64,000 bases of DNA, taken from contig JAGNIV010000011.1 in assembly GCA_018001015.1 (NCBI GenBank), positions 60,147-124,146 on the forward strand. The letters are read 5' to 3'. Below are positions 43,501-51,996 of this stretch, piece after piece. The notes under the pieces were generated by a model, which was not told the DNA's origin, made no database searches, and saw only the letters and a list, made by a program, of their open reading frames with translations. Both the position numbers and the translations under genes were made by a program. Position 1 is the first letter of the stretch. The number at the start of each line of letters is the position of its first letter. This stretch comes from Phenylobacterium sp. GTDB lineage: Bacteria; Pseudomonadota; Alphaproteobacteria; Caulobacterales; Caulobacteraceae.

Positions 43501-45223
43501 CTCGGCGGTCAAGCAGATCGCCTCGGGGCGGTTTGGAGTGACGGCGGAATATCTCAACGAATGCCGCGAGATCGAGATCAAGGTCAGCCAGGGCGCCAAG
43601 CCCGGCGAGGGCGGGCAGCTGCCCGGCTTCAAGGTCACCGAGCTGATCGCGAGGCTGCGCCACGCGACGCCCGGCGTGATGCTGATCTCGCCGCCGCCGC
43701 ACCACGACATCTATTCCATCGAGGACCTGGCCCAGCTCATCTATGATCTCAAGCAGATCAACCCCACGGCGCGGGTCTGCGTGAAGCTGGTGGCCATGAC
43801 CGGCATCGGGGCGATCGCGGCGGGCGTGTCCAAGGCCAAGGCCGACGTGATCCTGATTTCGGGGAATGTCGGCGGCACCGGGGCCTCGCCCCAGACCTCC
43901 ATCAAGTACGCCGGCGGGCCCTGGGAGATGGGGCTCTCCGAAGCCAACCAGGTCCTGACCCTGAACAACCTGCGCCACTCGGTGCGGCTGCGGGCCGACG
44001 GTGGCATGCGGACCGGCCGCGACATCGTCATCGCCGCCATGTTGGGCGCGGAAGAATTCGGGATCGGCACCACGAGCCTGATCGCCATGGGCTGCATCAT
44101 GGTGCGCCAGTGCCATTCCAACACCTGCCCGGTGGGGGTCTGCACCCAGGACGAGGCCCTGCGCGAGAAGTTCAGCGGCAGCCCGGAGAAGGTGATCAAC
44201 CTGTTCACCTTCATCGCCGAGGAGGTGCGCGAAATCCTGGCGTCGCTGGGCTTCCGCTCGATCCAGGAGATCGTCGGGCGCACCGACCTGCTGGCCCAGG
44301 TTTCCCGAGGCGGCGAGCACCTGGACGACCTCGACCTGAACCCCCTGCTGGTGATGGCCGATCCGGGCTCCAACCCGCGCCATTGCGTGGTGGAGGGCCG
44401 CAACGAGGTGCCCGACACCCTGGACGCCCAGATCGTCCGCGACGCCGCCCCCCTGCTGGAGCGCGGCGAGAAGATGCAGCTGACCTACACGGTGCGGAAC
44501 ACCGCGCGCGCCATCGGCTCGCGCACCTCCTCGCACATCGTGCGCAGGTTCGGGATGACCGGCCTGGCGGCCGGGCACCTGACCGTGCAGCTGAAAGGTT
44601 CGGCGGGTCAGAGCCTGGGGGCCTTCGCGGTCCAGGGCCTGCGCATCGAGCTGACCGGCGAGGCCAACGACTATGTCGGCAAGGGCCTGTCGGGGGCGAC
44701 CATCATCCTGCGCCCCTCGCCCCACCTGGCGGCGCCGGAGACCAACGCCATCCTGGGCAATACCGTGCTCTATGGGGCGACCTCGGGCCGGCTGTTCGCG
44801 GCGGGCGTGGCGGGGGAACGGTTCGGGGTGAGGAACTCCGGGGCTGTGACGGTGGTCGAAGGCTGCGGCGCCAACGGGCTGGAATACATGACCGGCGGGC
44901 GGGCGGTGATCCTGGGGCCGGTGGGCTTCAACTTCGCCGCCGGCATGACCGGGGGCATGGCCTTTGTGCTCGACCTCCACGACCGCTTCCTGACCCACCT
45001 GAACACCGACAGCGTGGTGGTGCAGCGGATCGGGACGCGGGCCTGGGAGGCGGAACTGAAGGGCCTGGTGGAGGAACATGCGCGGGAAACCGGCTCGGCC
45101 TTCGCCGCCGGCATCCTGCGCGACTGGGACCGGCACCTCGGGAAGTTCTGGCAGGTCGTTCCGAAGGAGATGGTGCATCGCCTGGACCAGCCGCTGGCCG
45201 AGGAAGAGGCCCACCGGGCTTAA
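40586..45223 (+). CDS. gltB: Glutamate synthase (NADPH) large subunit, with a palindromic element in its propeptide
   Basis: The protein of 1545 residues begins with an N-terminal amidotransferase whose catalytic cysteine is Cys68 (ERDACGVGL); in the family the peptide before it is removed. Then come the FMN-binding synthase barrel, the 3Fe-4S site (CHSNTCPVGVC) and the C-terminal beta-helix with repeated G-rich turns. Residues 9-36 (AHPGEGRDPG to LRRDE) are translated from a REPIN-like element, so the propeptide is about 25 residues longer than usual. The GTG at 40586 overlaps the gltD stop; ATGs at 40592 and 40595 are alternatives. Confidence 0.94.
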   Translation: MKMMSQYPAHPGEGRDPGETPQAPQMYLGPGLRRDEVWGDEDTQRYLANRAKLIDGHAYEADSERDACGVGLVCALDGQPRREVVELAIRALKSVWHRGAIDADGKTGDGAGVLVSVPQDFFADQVKRTGHKLRPGPIAVGQVFLPRNDLNAQEAARTIVEAEALRFGFYIYGWRQVPVDTRVIGEKANATRPEIEQIMLAGPAGLEGEALERALFLCRKRIEKRVLAAGIQHFYLCSLSARSLIYKGMFLAEHIDAFYPDLTDERFTAAVAIFHQRYSTNTFPEWRLAQPFRMLAHNGEINTRKGNLNWMKSHEIRMAADAFGDFGDDVKPVIQDASGSDSMALDNTFEVLVRAGRDAPMAKALLIPEAWAHKSDEQISPAHKALYAYCNAVMEPWDGPAAICATDGRWVVAGKDRNGLRPLRVTYTDNGLLIMGSEAGMCRVDEARIVKKAHIQPGRMVAVDLLEGRLYEEDEIIDRLAAQHPYDQWLGNMVDLEAQIAPGPEPRAYAREELIRRQAAAGMSLEDLELLLAPMIEDGKEAVGSMGDDAPLAVLSDQYRPLSHFFRQNFSQVTNPPIDSLRETGVMSLKTRFKNLGNILAQDEAQTDVFVLESPVLTTGMYQRIMGIIGETSAATVDCTMPIPADEARPGDALRANLDRIRAEAEDAALRGCATIVLTDEASGPGRVGLPMILATGGVHSWLVAKGLRSYVSIIVRSAECLDTHYFAVLVGVGATAVNAYLAQESFQDRLERGLTLHDVCANFKHAIEGGLLKIIAKMGIAVISSYRGGYNFEAVGLSRALVAEFFPGMPSRISGIGLAGLETKAVEAHRRAWDPGAVSLPVGGLYKARASGESHAFEARMIHTLQRACDTGDYAFYQRFSAGMRSQPTIQLRDLLDWRSTQRPVALDEVESVNEIRKRFLTPGMSLGALSPEAHGVLNIAMNRIGAKSVSGEGGEDSARYKPLPNGDNPNSAVKQIASGRFGVTAEYLNECREIEIKVSQGAKPGEGGQLPGFKVTELIARLRHATPGVMLISPPPHHDIYSIEDLAQLIYDLKQINPTARVCVKLVAMTGIGAIAAGVSKAKADVILISGNVGGTGASPQTSIKYAGGPWEMGLSEANQVLTLNNLRHSVRLRADGGMRTGRDIVIAAMLGAEEFGIGTTSLIAMGCIMVRQCHSNTCPVGVCTQDEALREKFSGSPEKVINLFTFIAEEVREILASLGFRSIQEIVGRTDLLAQVSRGGEHLDDLDLNPLLVMADPGSNPRHCVVEGRNEVPDTLDAQIVRDAAPLLERGEKMQLTYTVRNTARAIGSRTSSHIVRRFGMTGLAAGHLTVQLKGSAGQSLGAFAVQGLRIELTGEANDYVGKGLSGATIILRPSPHLAAPETNAILGNTVLYGATSGRLFAAGVAGERFGVRNSGAVTVVEGCGANGLEYMTGGRAVILGPVGFNFAAGMTGGMAFVLDLHDRFLTHLNTDSVVVQRIGTRAWEAELKGLVEEHARETGSAFAAGILRDWDRHLGKFWQVVPKEMVHRLDQPLAEEEAHRA
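40610..40693. repeat. REPIN-like family B2 element inside gltB
   Basis: The arms, CTCATCCCGGCGAAGGCC starting at 40611 and GGCCTTCGCCGGGATGAG ending at 40693, form a perfect 27-base inverted repeat around 29 bases. The whole element is read through in the gltB frame without a stop codon. Confidence 0.92.
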
Positions 45224-45225
45224 CA

Positions 45226-45387
45226 GCTTCCCCCACGCATGTGGGGGAAGTGTCTCAAGGCTCGCGGAGCGAGGCGCGTGACGATGGGGGTAAGAATCTC
45301 AAACCCCCTGCCTGTCAGCTACGCACCCCCATCGACCCTCCAGCCAAGAGGCTGTCGGGCCACTTCCCCCACATGCGTGGGGGAAGC
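45226..45387. repeat. Palindromic element, family D (CTTCCCCCAC type), copy 1
   Basis: CTTCCCCCAC-gcat-GTGGGGGAAG at 45227-45250 is a perfect hairpin, and CTTCCCCCA...TGGGGGAAG at 45363-45386 closes the element. Between them GCGTGACGATGGGGG and CCTCCAGCCAAGAGGCTGTC are shared with the copy at 53024. It fills the gap between the convergent gltB and the HTH-citrate synthase gene. Confidence 0.85.
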
Positions 45388-45392
45388 CGAAC

Positions 45393-46559
45393 TCACGCCA
45401 CCTCCACCCCCACATAGCGCGCGCGGGGCCGGATCAGGGCGCCGGTCTGGCCCTGTTCGATGGCGTGGGCGATCCAGCCGGCGCAGCGGGCGGTGGCGAA
45501 GAGGGCGAAGGGGGCGTCTTTCGGTAGCTTGAGCGCGTCAGACATGGCCACCAGGGCGAAGTCGATGTTGGGTTGCAGGCCGGTGATCTCTTCGGCGGCG
45601 GCCCGCAGGCCCGCCATCTCCGGGGTCAGCTTGAACCGCTCCAGCAGGGCGGCGGCGCGGGGGTCGTGGTCGGGATAGAGCTGGTGGCCGAAGCCCGGCA
45701 GCAGCCGGTCCTCGGCCAGGCGGGCGGCGATGACCGCACGCGCGCCGCGGCTCGCCGCCTCGGCGGCGAAGGCCCGGATCGCCGCCGGCGCCCCGCCGTG
45801 GCGCGGGCCTGACAGGGTCGCGAGGCCCGCCAGGGCCGCAGCCGAGAGCGACGCGCCGGTCGAGGCCGCCACCCGGGCGGCGAAGGCCGAGGGGTTGAGC
45901 TCGTGGTCGGCCAGCAGCACCAGCACGCGGCGCACCAGATCGGCGCCCGGACCGCCAGGGCCCAGGCCCCAGGCGAGGGCCAGCCGGTTGTGGATCGCGC
46001 CTCCGCCCACCTCGCCGGCGATGGCGTCGGTGAGCACGTCCAGCAGGGTGGCCGCCTCGACGGCGAGCGCCAGGGGGTGACGGCCCAACGCCGGGGCGTC
46101 CACGCCGGCCCGGGCGGCCAGGGCCAGGAAGGCGCGCGCGGTCATGTCGTCACCCTCCGGCGGCCTGGGCCGGTCGGTGCGCTTCAGCGCCGCCCCGTGG
46201 CCGCCGCGCAGCAGGCGGGCGACGGATTCCAGGGTTTCGGTCTCGGCCAGCTCGACGGCGTCGCGGCCGCGATAGAACAGCCGGCCCTGGGAAATTGTGG
46301 TGATCGCCGAGACCAGCACCGGCTCGCCCCAGGCGATGGCGCCGGCCGCCACCTCCGAGGCCTTGCGGCTGCGGGTCTTGCGCTGGACCAGGGCTGTGAT
46401 GTCGGCGGCCCGGTAGAGGCTGCGGCGCGGATCGCCGGGATCGATGCGGGTCTGGACCCGGCCGCGGCTGACATAGGCGTAGAGGGTCTGGGGCCGCACG
46501 CCGAGCCGTTCGCGGGCCTCGTCGGCGCCGATCCAGTCGCTGACCCTGGTCTGAGGCAT
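45393..46559 (-). CDS. Citrate synthase-family protein with N-terminal helix-turn-helix
   Basis: The first 60 or so residues (WIGADEARERLGVRPQTLYA, then YVSRGRVQTR and LYRAADITAL) look like a MerR/excisionase-type DNA-binding helix-turn-helix. The remaining 320 form a citrate synthase fold with the active-site histidines in SGPRHGGAP and PGFGHQLYPDHDPRA and the aspartate in NIDFALVAM. The conserved arginine after the second histidine is Gln and the FYSG block is altered. It may be a regulator that senses acyl-CoA or oxaloacetate, or a fused enzyme. Divergent from the second citrate synthase gene, 89 bases apart. Confidence 0.82.
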   Translation of the reverse strand: MPQTRVSDWIGADEARERLGVRPQTLYAYVSRGRVQTRIDPGDPRRSLYRAADITALVQRKTRSRKASEVAAGAIAWGEPVLVSAITTISQGRLFYRGRDAVELAETETLESVARLLRGGHGAALKRTDRPRPPEGDDMTARAFLALAARAGVDAPALGRHPLALAVEAATLLDVLTDAIAGEVGGGAIHNRLALAWGLGPGGPGADLVRRVLVLLADHELNPSAFAARVAASTGASLSAAALAGLATLSGPRHGGAPAAIRAFAAEAASRGARAVIAARLAEDRLLPGFGHQLYPDHDPRAAALLERFKLTPEMAGLRAAAEEITGLQPNIDFALVAMSDALKLPKDAPFALFATARCAGWIAHAIEQGQTGALIRPRARYVGVEVA

Positions 46560-46560
46560 C

Positions 46561-46648
46561 TTATGTTGATTATGTTGATCAAGATTGACCCATGCAGCTT
46601 GGCGGCAAATATCGCGCTTAGCAAGTTTGGAAAAGAGGAGGTCCTGCC
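46561..46648. promoter_or_regulatory. Divergent promoter region of the two citrate synthase genes with possible operator
   Basis: TTATGTTGA is repeated in tandem at 46561-46578 and runs into the palindrome TTGATCAA (46575-46582). The stretch is AT-rich in otherwise GC-rich DNA. It is a candidate binding site for the HTH-citrate synthase; this is inference from position and symmetry. Confidence 0.4.
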
Positions 46649-47719
46649 ATGACGGACGGACTGGAAGATGTCGTCGCCGCCCACACCGTGATGTCCGACG
46701 TGGACGGGGCGGCGGGCCGCTTGATCATCCGCGGCCGGTCGCTGGACGACCTGGCCGGGCGCGCCACCTTCGAGGAGGTCGCCCGGCTGTTGTGGGACGG
46801 GTTCTTCGACCACCTGCCCGCCGACCTGGCCGGACCCCTGGCGGCGGCGCGGGCCGAGGTGTTCGCCGAAATCAGCGCCATGGACACCGGTATCCTGGCG
46901 CTGTCGCCCATCGAGGCCATGCGGGCGCTCACCGCCCGGCTGGCGGACGGTGACGACCTGACCGTCGCCCTGCGCCTGCTGGCCGCCCCGGCGGTGTTCA
47001 CCGCCGCCGTGGTGCGGGGCCAGGCGGGCGAGGCGCCGATCGCGCCCGACACCTCGCTCTCCCACGCCGCCGACATCCTGAGGATGCTGGGCAAGGCGCC
47101 CAACCAGGCCGAGGCCGAGGCCCTGGACACCTATCTGGTGACGGTGAGCGATCATGGGCTGAACGCCTCGACCTTCGCCGCCCGGGTGGTGGCCTCCACG
47201 CGGGCGGGACTGGGTTCGGCGGTGCTGGCCGGGATCAGCGCCCTGAAGGGCCCGCTGCACGGCGGGGCGCCGGGGCCGATCATCGACATGCTGGACGGCA
47301 TCGGCGAGGCGGACAACGCCCGGCCCTGGATCGAGGCGGCCCTGGCGCGCGGCGACCGGCTGATGGGCTTTGGCCACCGGATCTACAAGGTGCGCGACCC
47401 TCGCGCCGACGCCCTGAAGGCCGCGATCCGGCGGATGGGCACGCGGGCCGGGCGGCTGGAGTTCGCCGAGGCCGTGGAGCGGGCGGTGCTGGAGATTCTC
47501 AAGGCCCACAAGCCGGGCCGCAGCCTGGACACCAATGTGGAGTTCTACACCGCCCTCTTGCTGGAGGCCCTGGCCTTCCCGCCCGCCGCCTTCACCTGCG
47601 TGTTCGCCATGGGGCGCACGGCCGGCTGGATCGCCCATGCCCGCGAGCAGCTGGCCGGCGGCCGCCTGATCCGGCCGCAGTCGGTCTATGTGGGGCCGAC
47701 GCCCCGTGTGGCCGCCTGA
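46649..47719 (+). CDS. Citrate synthase / 2-methylcitrate synthase homologue
   Basis: The 356-residue protein is a short citrate synthase-fold enzyme condensing an acyl-CoA with oxaloacetate. Catalytic histidines lie in KGPLHGGAPGP and MGFGHRIYKVRDPRA; the third residue, usually Asp in NVDFY, reads NVEFYTA here. The length and FGHRIYK fit the CitA/methylcitrate group rather than the hexameric TCA enzyme. GGAGG-like AAGAGGAGG lies just upstream of the ATG. Divergent from the HTH-containing homologue, so the two probably work together. Confidence 0.85.
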   Translation: MTDGLEDVVAAHTVMSDVDGAAGRLIIRGRSLDDLAGRATFEEVARLLWDGFFDHLPADLAGPLAAARAEVFAEISAMDTGILALSPIEAMRALTARLADGDDLTVALRLLAAPAVFTAAVVRGQAGEAPIAPDTSLSHAADILRMLGKAPNQAEAEALDTYLVTVSDHGLNASTFAARVVASTRAGLGSAVLAGISALKGPLHGGAPGPIIDMLDGIGEADNARPWIEAALARGDRLMGFGHRIYKVRDPRADALKAAIRRMGTRAGRLEFAEAVERAVLEILKAHKPGRSLDTNVEFYTALLLEALAFPPAAFTCVFAMGRTAGWIAHAREQLAGGRLIRPQSVYVGPTPRVAA

Positions 47720-47774
47720 TGTTTGAGAGTCGTTAGCGCTGGGGCGGAGGGCGAGCGCGCATTAGACAGGCGTC

Positions 47775-48707
47775 ATGCAATCCGTCCCTGGCCTCGACCC
47801 CAAGACCGCCGCCGCCCTGACGCGGAGGATCACCCTGCTGTCGGTGGCCACGGCCGGCGTGCTGGTGGCGATCAAGGGCGGGGTCTGGCTGGTCTCCGGC
47901 TCGGTGGCCTTGCTGGCCTCTGCGGCGGACTCAGGGCTGGACCTGATCGCCAGCCTGGCGACCTTCTACGCCGTCCGCTACGCCCAGGCGCCGCCGGACG
48001 CCGAGCACCGGTTCGGACACGGCAAGGCCGAGGCCTTCGCGAGCCTGACCCAGGCGGGCCTGGTCTTCGCCTCGGCCGCCCTGATCGGCCAGGAGGCGAT
48101 CGTCCACATCCTGCATCCCAGCCCGGTCAAGAACGAAGGCTGGGCGGTGGCGGTGATGGCGGTCTCCACCGTGCTGACCGGCCTGCTGATCCTGGCCCAG
48201 GGCCGGGTGCTGAAGCAGACCAACTCAGTGGCGGTGTCCGGCGACCGGGCCCACTATATGACCGACGTGGCCTCCAACCTGATCGCGCTGGCCGGCATCG
48301 GCGCGGCGGCCTGGCTGGGCTTCAACAGTCTCGACGCCGTCGCCGGGCTGATCGTCGCGGCCCTGCTCCTGTGGGCCGCCATCGGGGTGTTCCGCGAGGC
48401 CTCGGGCCAACTGATGGACCATGAGCTGCCGGACGCCGACCGCGCGCGCATCGTCGAGCTGGTGGGCCGCGATCCCCGCCTCAGCGATGTCCACCAGCTG
48501 CGCACGCGGGCCTCGGGGCCTTTTATCCATATGCAGATGCATGTGGACATCGATCCGGCCCTGACCCTGGAGGCCGCCCATCGCCTGATCGTCGAGGCCG
48601 AGACCCGCATCCTGGCGGAGTTTCCCCACGCCGACATCCTGATCCATGCCGACCCGCGCGGCCGCGCCGAGCCGCACGGCGGGGCGTTCGCGGAACAGGC
48701 GCAGTAA
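47775..48707 (+). CDS. Cation diffusion facilitator (FieF-like) divalent metal transporter
   Basis: The 310-residue protein has six predicted membrane segments. Metal-site motifs are SAADSGLDLIAS in the second helix and DRAHYMTDVASN (HXXXD) in the fifth. The C-terminal cytosolic domain ends with HADILIHADP, as in FieF/YiiP. It probably exports zinc, iron or another divalent cation in exchange for protons; the metal is not determined by the sequence alone. Confidence 0.92.
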   Translation: MQSVPGLDPKTAAALTRRITLLSVATAGVLVAIKGGVWLVSGSVALLASAADSGLDLIASLATFYAVRYAQAPPDAEHRFGHGKAEAFASLTQAGLVFASAALIGQEAIVHILHPSPVKNEGWAVAVMAVSTVLTGLLILAQGRVLKQTNSVAVSGDRAHYMTDVASNLIALAGIGAAAWLGFNSLDAVAGLIVAALLLWAAIGVFREASGQLMDHELPDADRARIVELVGRDPRLSDVHQLRTRASGPFIHMQMHVDIDPALTLEAAHRLIVEAETRILAEFPHADILIHADPRGRAEPHGGAFAEQAQ

Positions 48708-48749
48708 ACGCGCCCTTAACGCGACCTGTGGTAGGCCGCTCAGGTTCCC

Positions 48750-49424
48750 ATGACCCCCGACCGCACCCTGCACCACTTTCCCCTCGACCCCGCCTCGCGC
48801 CAGGTGCGTCTGGCGCTGGGGGAAAAGCGCCTGGCCTTCACCGAGCACACGGTGCGCTACTGGGAGCGGCCCAAGGAGCTGGTGAGCCTGAACGCCTCGG
48901 GCCTGACCCCCGTGCTGACCGAAGGGTCCCTGGTGCTCTGCGAGAGCCGGGCGATCCTGGACCATCTGGAAGAGACCTATCCCGAACCCGCCCTGCTGGG
49001 CCGCGAGCCGGCCGAGCGGGCCGAGGCGCGGCGGCTGCTGCAATGGTTCGACCGCAAGTTCGACTACGAGGTCGGCGGCTTTCTCCTGCACGAGAAGATG
49101 GAGAAGCGGCTGCTGGGGCTCGGCGCCCCGGACCTGGCCAGCCTGCGGCAGGGCCGCGAGGCGCTGCGCGGCCACATGCTCTACATCGACTCGCTGCTGG
49201 CCGACCGCGACTGGCTGGCCGGGACGCGGCTGTCCCTGGCGGACTTCGCGGCGGCGGCGCACCTGTCGGTGATCGACTATTTCGGCGACGTGCCCTGGTC
49301 GGACTTCCAGGCCGTGAAGACCTGGTACATGAAGCTGAAATCGAGGCCGGCCTTCCGGCCGCTGCTGGCCGACCGCTGGCCCGGCCTCTCGCCGGCGCCG
49401 CATTATGACGACCTCGACTTCTGA
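48750..49424 (+). CDS. Glutathione S-transferase family protein
   Basis: The 224-residue protein has the GST N-terminal domain ([44 protein letters not shown]) and an alpha-helical C-terminal domain with [21 protein letters not shown]. Its 3' end overlaps queG by 20 bases. In Caulobacterales I recall a GST gene preceding queG, but a functional link is unproven. Confidence 0.88.
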   Translation: MTPDRTLHHFPLDPASRQVRLALGEKRLAFTEHTVRYWERPKELVSLNASGLTPVLTEGSLVLCESRAILDHLEETYPEPALLGREPAERAEARRLLQWFDRKFDYEVGGFLLHEKMEKRLLGLGAPDLASLRQGREALRGHMLYIDSLLADRDWLAGTRLSLADFAAAAHLSVIDYFGDVPWSDFQAVKTWYMKLKSRPAFRPLLADRWPGLSPAPHYDDLDF

Positions 49425-50511
49425 GCTGATCCGCGAGAAGGCCGCCGCGCTGGGCTTCGACGCCTGCCGCTTCGCGCGCGTCGGCGAGGCCTGGGCGGCG
49501 GGCGGGCGGCTGCACGAATTCATCGACCACGGCCGCCACGGCGAGATGGCCTGGATGGCCGACACCGCCGAGCGCCGGGCCCATCCCAACGCCATGTGGA
49601 GCGGAGCCCGCAGCGCCATCATGCTCGGGGTCAATTACGGCCCGGACGCCGATCCCCTGGCGGCGCTGGCCCACGGAGACCGGGGCGTGATCTCGGTCTA
49701 TGCCCAGGGCGACGACTATCACCAGCTGATCAAGGGGCGGCTCAAGCAGCTGGCCTCGTGGCTGGCGAGCAAGTTCGGCGGCGAGCTGAAGGTGTTCGTC
49801 GACACCGCGCCGCTGATGGAAAAGCCGCTGGCGGCCCGCGCCGGTCTCGGCTGGCAGGGCAAGCACACCAACCTGGTGAGCCGCGAATTCGGATCCTGGC
49901 TGTTCCTGGGATCCATCCTGACGGAGCTGGACCTCGCCCCCGATGCGCCGGAGGAGGAGCACTGCGGGTCCTGCCAGGCCTGCCTGGACATCTGCCCGAC
50001 GGGGGCCTTCCCGGCGCCGTTCCAACTGGATGCGCGGCGCTGCATCTCCTACCTGACCATCGAGCTGAAGGGGCCCATTCCGCAAGAGTTCCGGCAGGCC
50101 TTGGGGAATCGCATCTATGGCTGCGACGACTGCCTGGCGGTCTGCCCCTGGAACAAGTTCGCGGCCACGGCGCGGGAGCAGAGGCTGCACGCCCGCGACG
50201 CTCTGAAGGCCCCGGGCCTGGCCGAACTGGCGCAGTTGGATGACCCGAGCTTCCGGGCGCTGTTCTCCAAGAGCCCGGTCAAGCGGATCGGACGGGCGCG
50301 GTTCCTGCGTAACGTGCTGTACGCCCTGGGGAACTCCGGGGACGCCGGGGTGGCGCCCGTGGCTGAGGGGCTACTGGCCGACCCCTCGCCCCTGGTCCGC
50401 GGGGCGGCGGTCTGGGCGCTCTCGCGACTGCTGAGCGGTGAGGCGTTCGCGGGCCTGCGGGCGACGCAGACCGAGACCGATCCGGACGTGCTGGCGGAGT
50501 GGACCGCCTAA
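49405..50511 (+). CDS. queG: Epoxyqueuosine reductase QueG
   Basis: This 368-residue cobalamin and iron-sulfur enzyme makes the last step of queuosine synthesis in tRNA. Two 4Fe-4S motifs are intact, [15 protein letters not shown] and [14 protein letters not shown], with [14 protein letters not shown] before them. The C-terminus ([18 protein letters not shown]) is a HEAT-like repeat that contacts tRNA. The catalytic region MIMLGVNY-like segment is present as [10 protein letters not shown]. Overlaps GST genes at both ends. Confidence 0.94.
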   Translation: MTTSTSELIREKAAALGFDACRFARVGEAWAAGGRLHEFIDHGRHGEMAWMADTAERRAHPNAMWSGARSAIMLGVNYGPDADPLAALAHGDRGVISVYAQGDDYHQLIKGRLKQLASWLASKFGGELKVFVDTAPLMEKPLAARAGLGWQGKHTNLVSREFGSWLFLGSILTELDLAPDAPEEEHCGSCQACLDICPTGAFPAPFQLDARRCISYLTIELKGPIPQEFRQALGNRIYGCDDCLAVCPWNKFAATAREQRLHARDALKAPGLAELAQLDDPSFRALFSKSPVKRIGRARFLRNVLYALGNSGDAGVAPVAEGLLADPSPLVRGAAVWALSRLLSGEAFAGLRATQTETDPDVLAEWTA

Positions 50512-51158
50512 GGCGTCTGCCAACTCGGCGCTTCGGCGCCGCCCTGGGCGGCCTTCGCCTTTTGGAACCCCTCACGAGCCTGCAGCCGGGCCCAGTAGTC
50601 GGCGACGTCGGGGGCGAAGCGCTCGTGCAGGCCGAGGGTCTGCGCCAGCAGCAGGGCGTAGCCCACCGAGATGTCGGCGGCGGTGAAGCGGCCGGCGCAA
50701 TACCAGCCGCCGCCTTCGGCCAGGCGGGGCGAGAGGCCCTTCAGGCGGGCGCTGAACCAGCGGCCATAGTCGTCGGCCACCTGGGGGTTGCGGCGTTCCT
50801 TGGGTTCCAGGCGCGTGTAGCGGAGCACGAGCGTCTGGGGAAAGGTGAGCGTCGCCTCGCCGAAGTGCAGGCCGTTCAGCCAGGCGCCGTAGGCCGGATC
50901 GCCGGGCTCCACCGAGAGCGGGGTCGGGCCGTCGCGGGTGGCGAGGTACTGGGCGATGGCCGCGCTCTCGGTCATCCGGGTCGACCCGTCCACCAGCAGC
51001 GGGATGGTGCCCAGCGGGTTCTCCGCCAGATATTCCGGCGCCAGCACCCGGGGCGGGAATGGCAGCAGCTTCAGTTCATAGGCCAGGCCCAGCTCCTCCA
51101 GCGCCCAGAGGGCGCGGAAGGAGCGGGCGTCGGCGCAGTGATAGAGGGTCAGCGCCAC
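50508..51158 (-). CDS. Glutathione S-transferase family protein
   Basis: The 216-residue protein shows the GST fold: [43 protein letters not shown] and a helical C-terminal domain with [15 protein letters not shown]. It overlaps the queG 3' end by four bases and follows the crotonase gene by seven bases, so it is probably cotranscribed with it and with the longer GST upstream. Confidence 0.88.
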   Translation of the reverse strand: MALTLYHCADARSFRALWALEELGLAYELKLLPFPPRVLAPEYLAENPLGTIPLLVDGSTRMTESAAIAQYLATRDGPTPLSVEPGDPAYGAWLNGLHFGEATLTFPQTLVLRYTRLEPKERRNPQVADDYGRWFSARLKGLSPRLAEGGGWYCAGRFTAADISVGYALLLAQTLGLHERFAPDVADYWARLQAREGFQKAKAAQGGAEAPSWQTP

Positions 51159-51165
51159 CTGCGGA

Positions 51166-51984
51166 TCAGTCCGCGTATACCGCGGCGCGCTTCTGCATGT
51201 TGGACATCACCGCCTCCACCTGGTTGGGCGAGCCGATCAGGGCGCCCTGCTCCTGGCTCTCGGCCAGCAGGATGGCGTGCTGGTCGGCGTCGTGGGCCAT
51301 GTCGAGCAGACGCTTGGAGCCCCGGATCGCGTGCGGGTTCTTGCGGGCGATCTCGGCGGCGAGCGCCAGGGCCTCGGCGCGCGGATCGGCGCAGACGCGG
51401 GTGGCGAAGCCGAGGGCCAGGGCCTCCTCGCCGTTGAAGATGCGGCCGGTATAGGTCAGCTCACGGGCCACGTCGTCGCGCACCAGGCGCTTCATCAGCA
51501 CGATGCCGCCCATGTCGGGGACCAGGCCCCACTTGATCTCCATCACCGCCATGCGGGTGTCGGGGGTGACGAAGCGCAGGTCGGCGCCCAGGGCCAGCTG
51601 GAAGCCGCCGCCAAAGGCCACGCCGTGGATGGCCGCGATCACCGGCACGGTCTGCTCGCGCCAGACCATCACCGCGTGCTGGGCGCGGTTGGAGCCGCCC
51701 GGCGTACGGTTGGGGGTCAGCAGGGCCTCGCCGGTGGAGGACCGGCCGCCCGAGCGCTCGCCTGAGGCCATCTTGCCGAAATTGCCCATGTCGAGCCCGG
51801 CGCAGAAGGCCTTGCCCTCCCCCGACAGCACGATGGCGCGGACGCCCGGCCGGGTCTTCAGGGCCTCGCCGGTGTCGATCAGGGCCTGAAACATGTGGTC
51901 GTCGAGGGCGTTCATCTTGTCGGCGCGGACCAGGCGCACGTCGGCGACGCCGTCCTTCAGATCTACCTGGATACGGTCTTCCAT
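51166..51984 (-). CDS. Crotonase / enoyl-CoA hydratase family protein
   Basis: The 272-residue protein has the crotonase oxyanion-hole blocks GEGKAFCAGLDMGNF (near residue 55) and IHGVAFGGGFQLALGADLRF (near residue 110), then KWGLVPDMGG. One or two catalytic glutamates of true hydratases are not clearly in place (the second block carries MGGIVLMKRL), so it may be an isomerase or hydrolase. The neighbours are two GST-type genes on the same strand. Confidence 0.87.
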   Translation of the reverse strand: MEDRIQVDLKDGVADVRLVRADKMNALDDHMFQALIDTGEALKTRPGVRAIVLSGEGKAFCAGLDMGNFGKMASGERSGGRSSTGEALLTPNRTPGGSNRAQHAVMVWREQTVPVIAAIHGVAFGGGFQLALGADLRFVTPDTRMAVMEIKWGLVPDMGGIVLMKRLVRDDVARELTYTGRIFNGEEALALGFATRVCADPRAEALALAAEIARKNPHAIRGSKRLLDMAHDADQHAILLAESQEQGALIGSPNQVEAVMSNMQKRAAVYAD

Positions 51985-51996
51985 CGTCGAGCTCCT

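Noticed and set aside
41234-45214. Two long minus-strand ORFs inside gltB
   Set aside because: They are mirror frames of gltB, which has all its family motifs on the plus strand.
45227-45250. Perfect hairpin after gltB considered as an intrinsic terminator
   Set aside because: No T-tract follows and the same sequence type occurs as part of a dispersed element.
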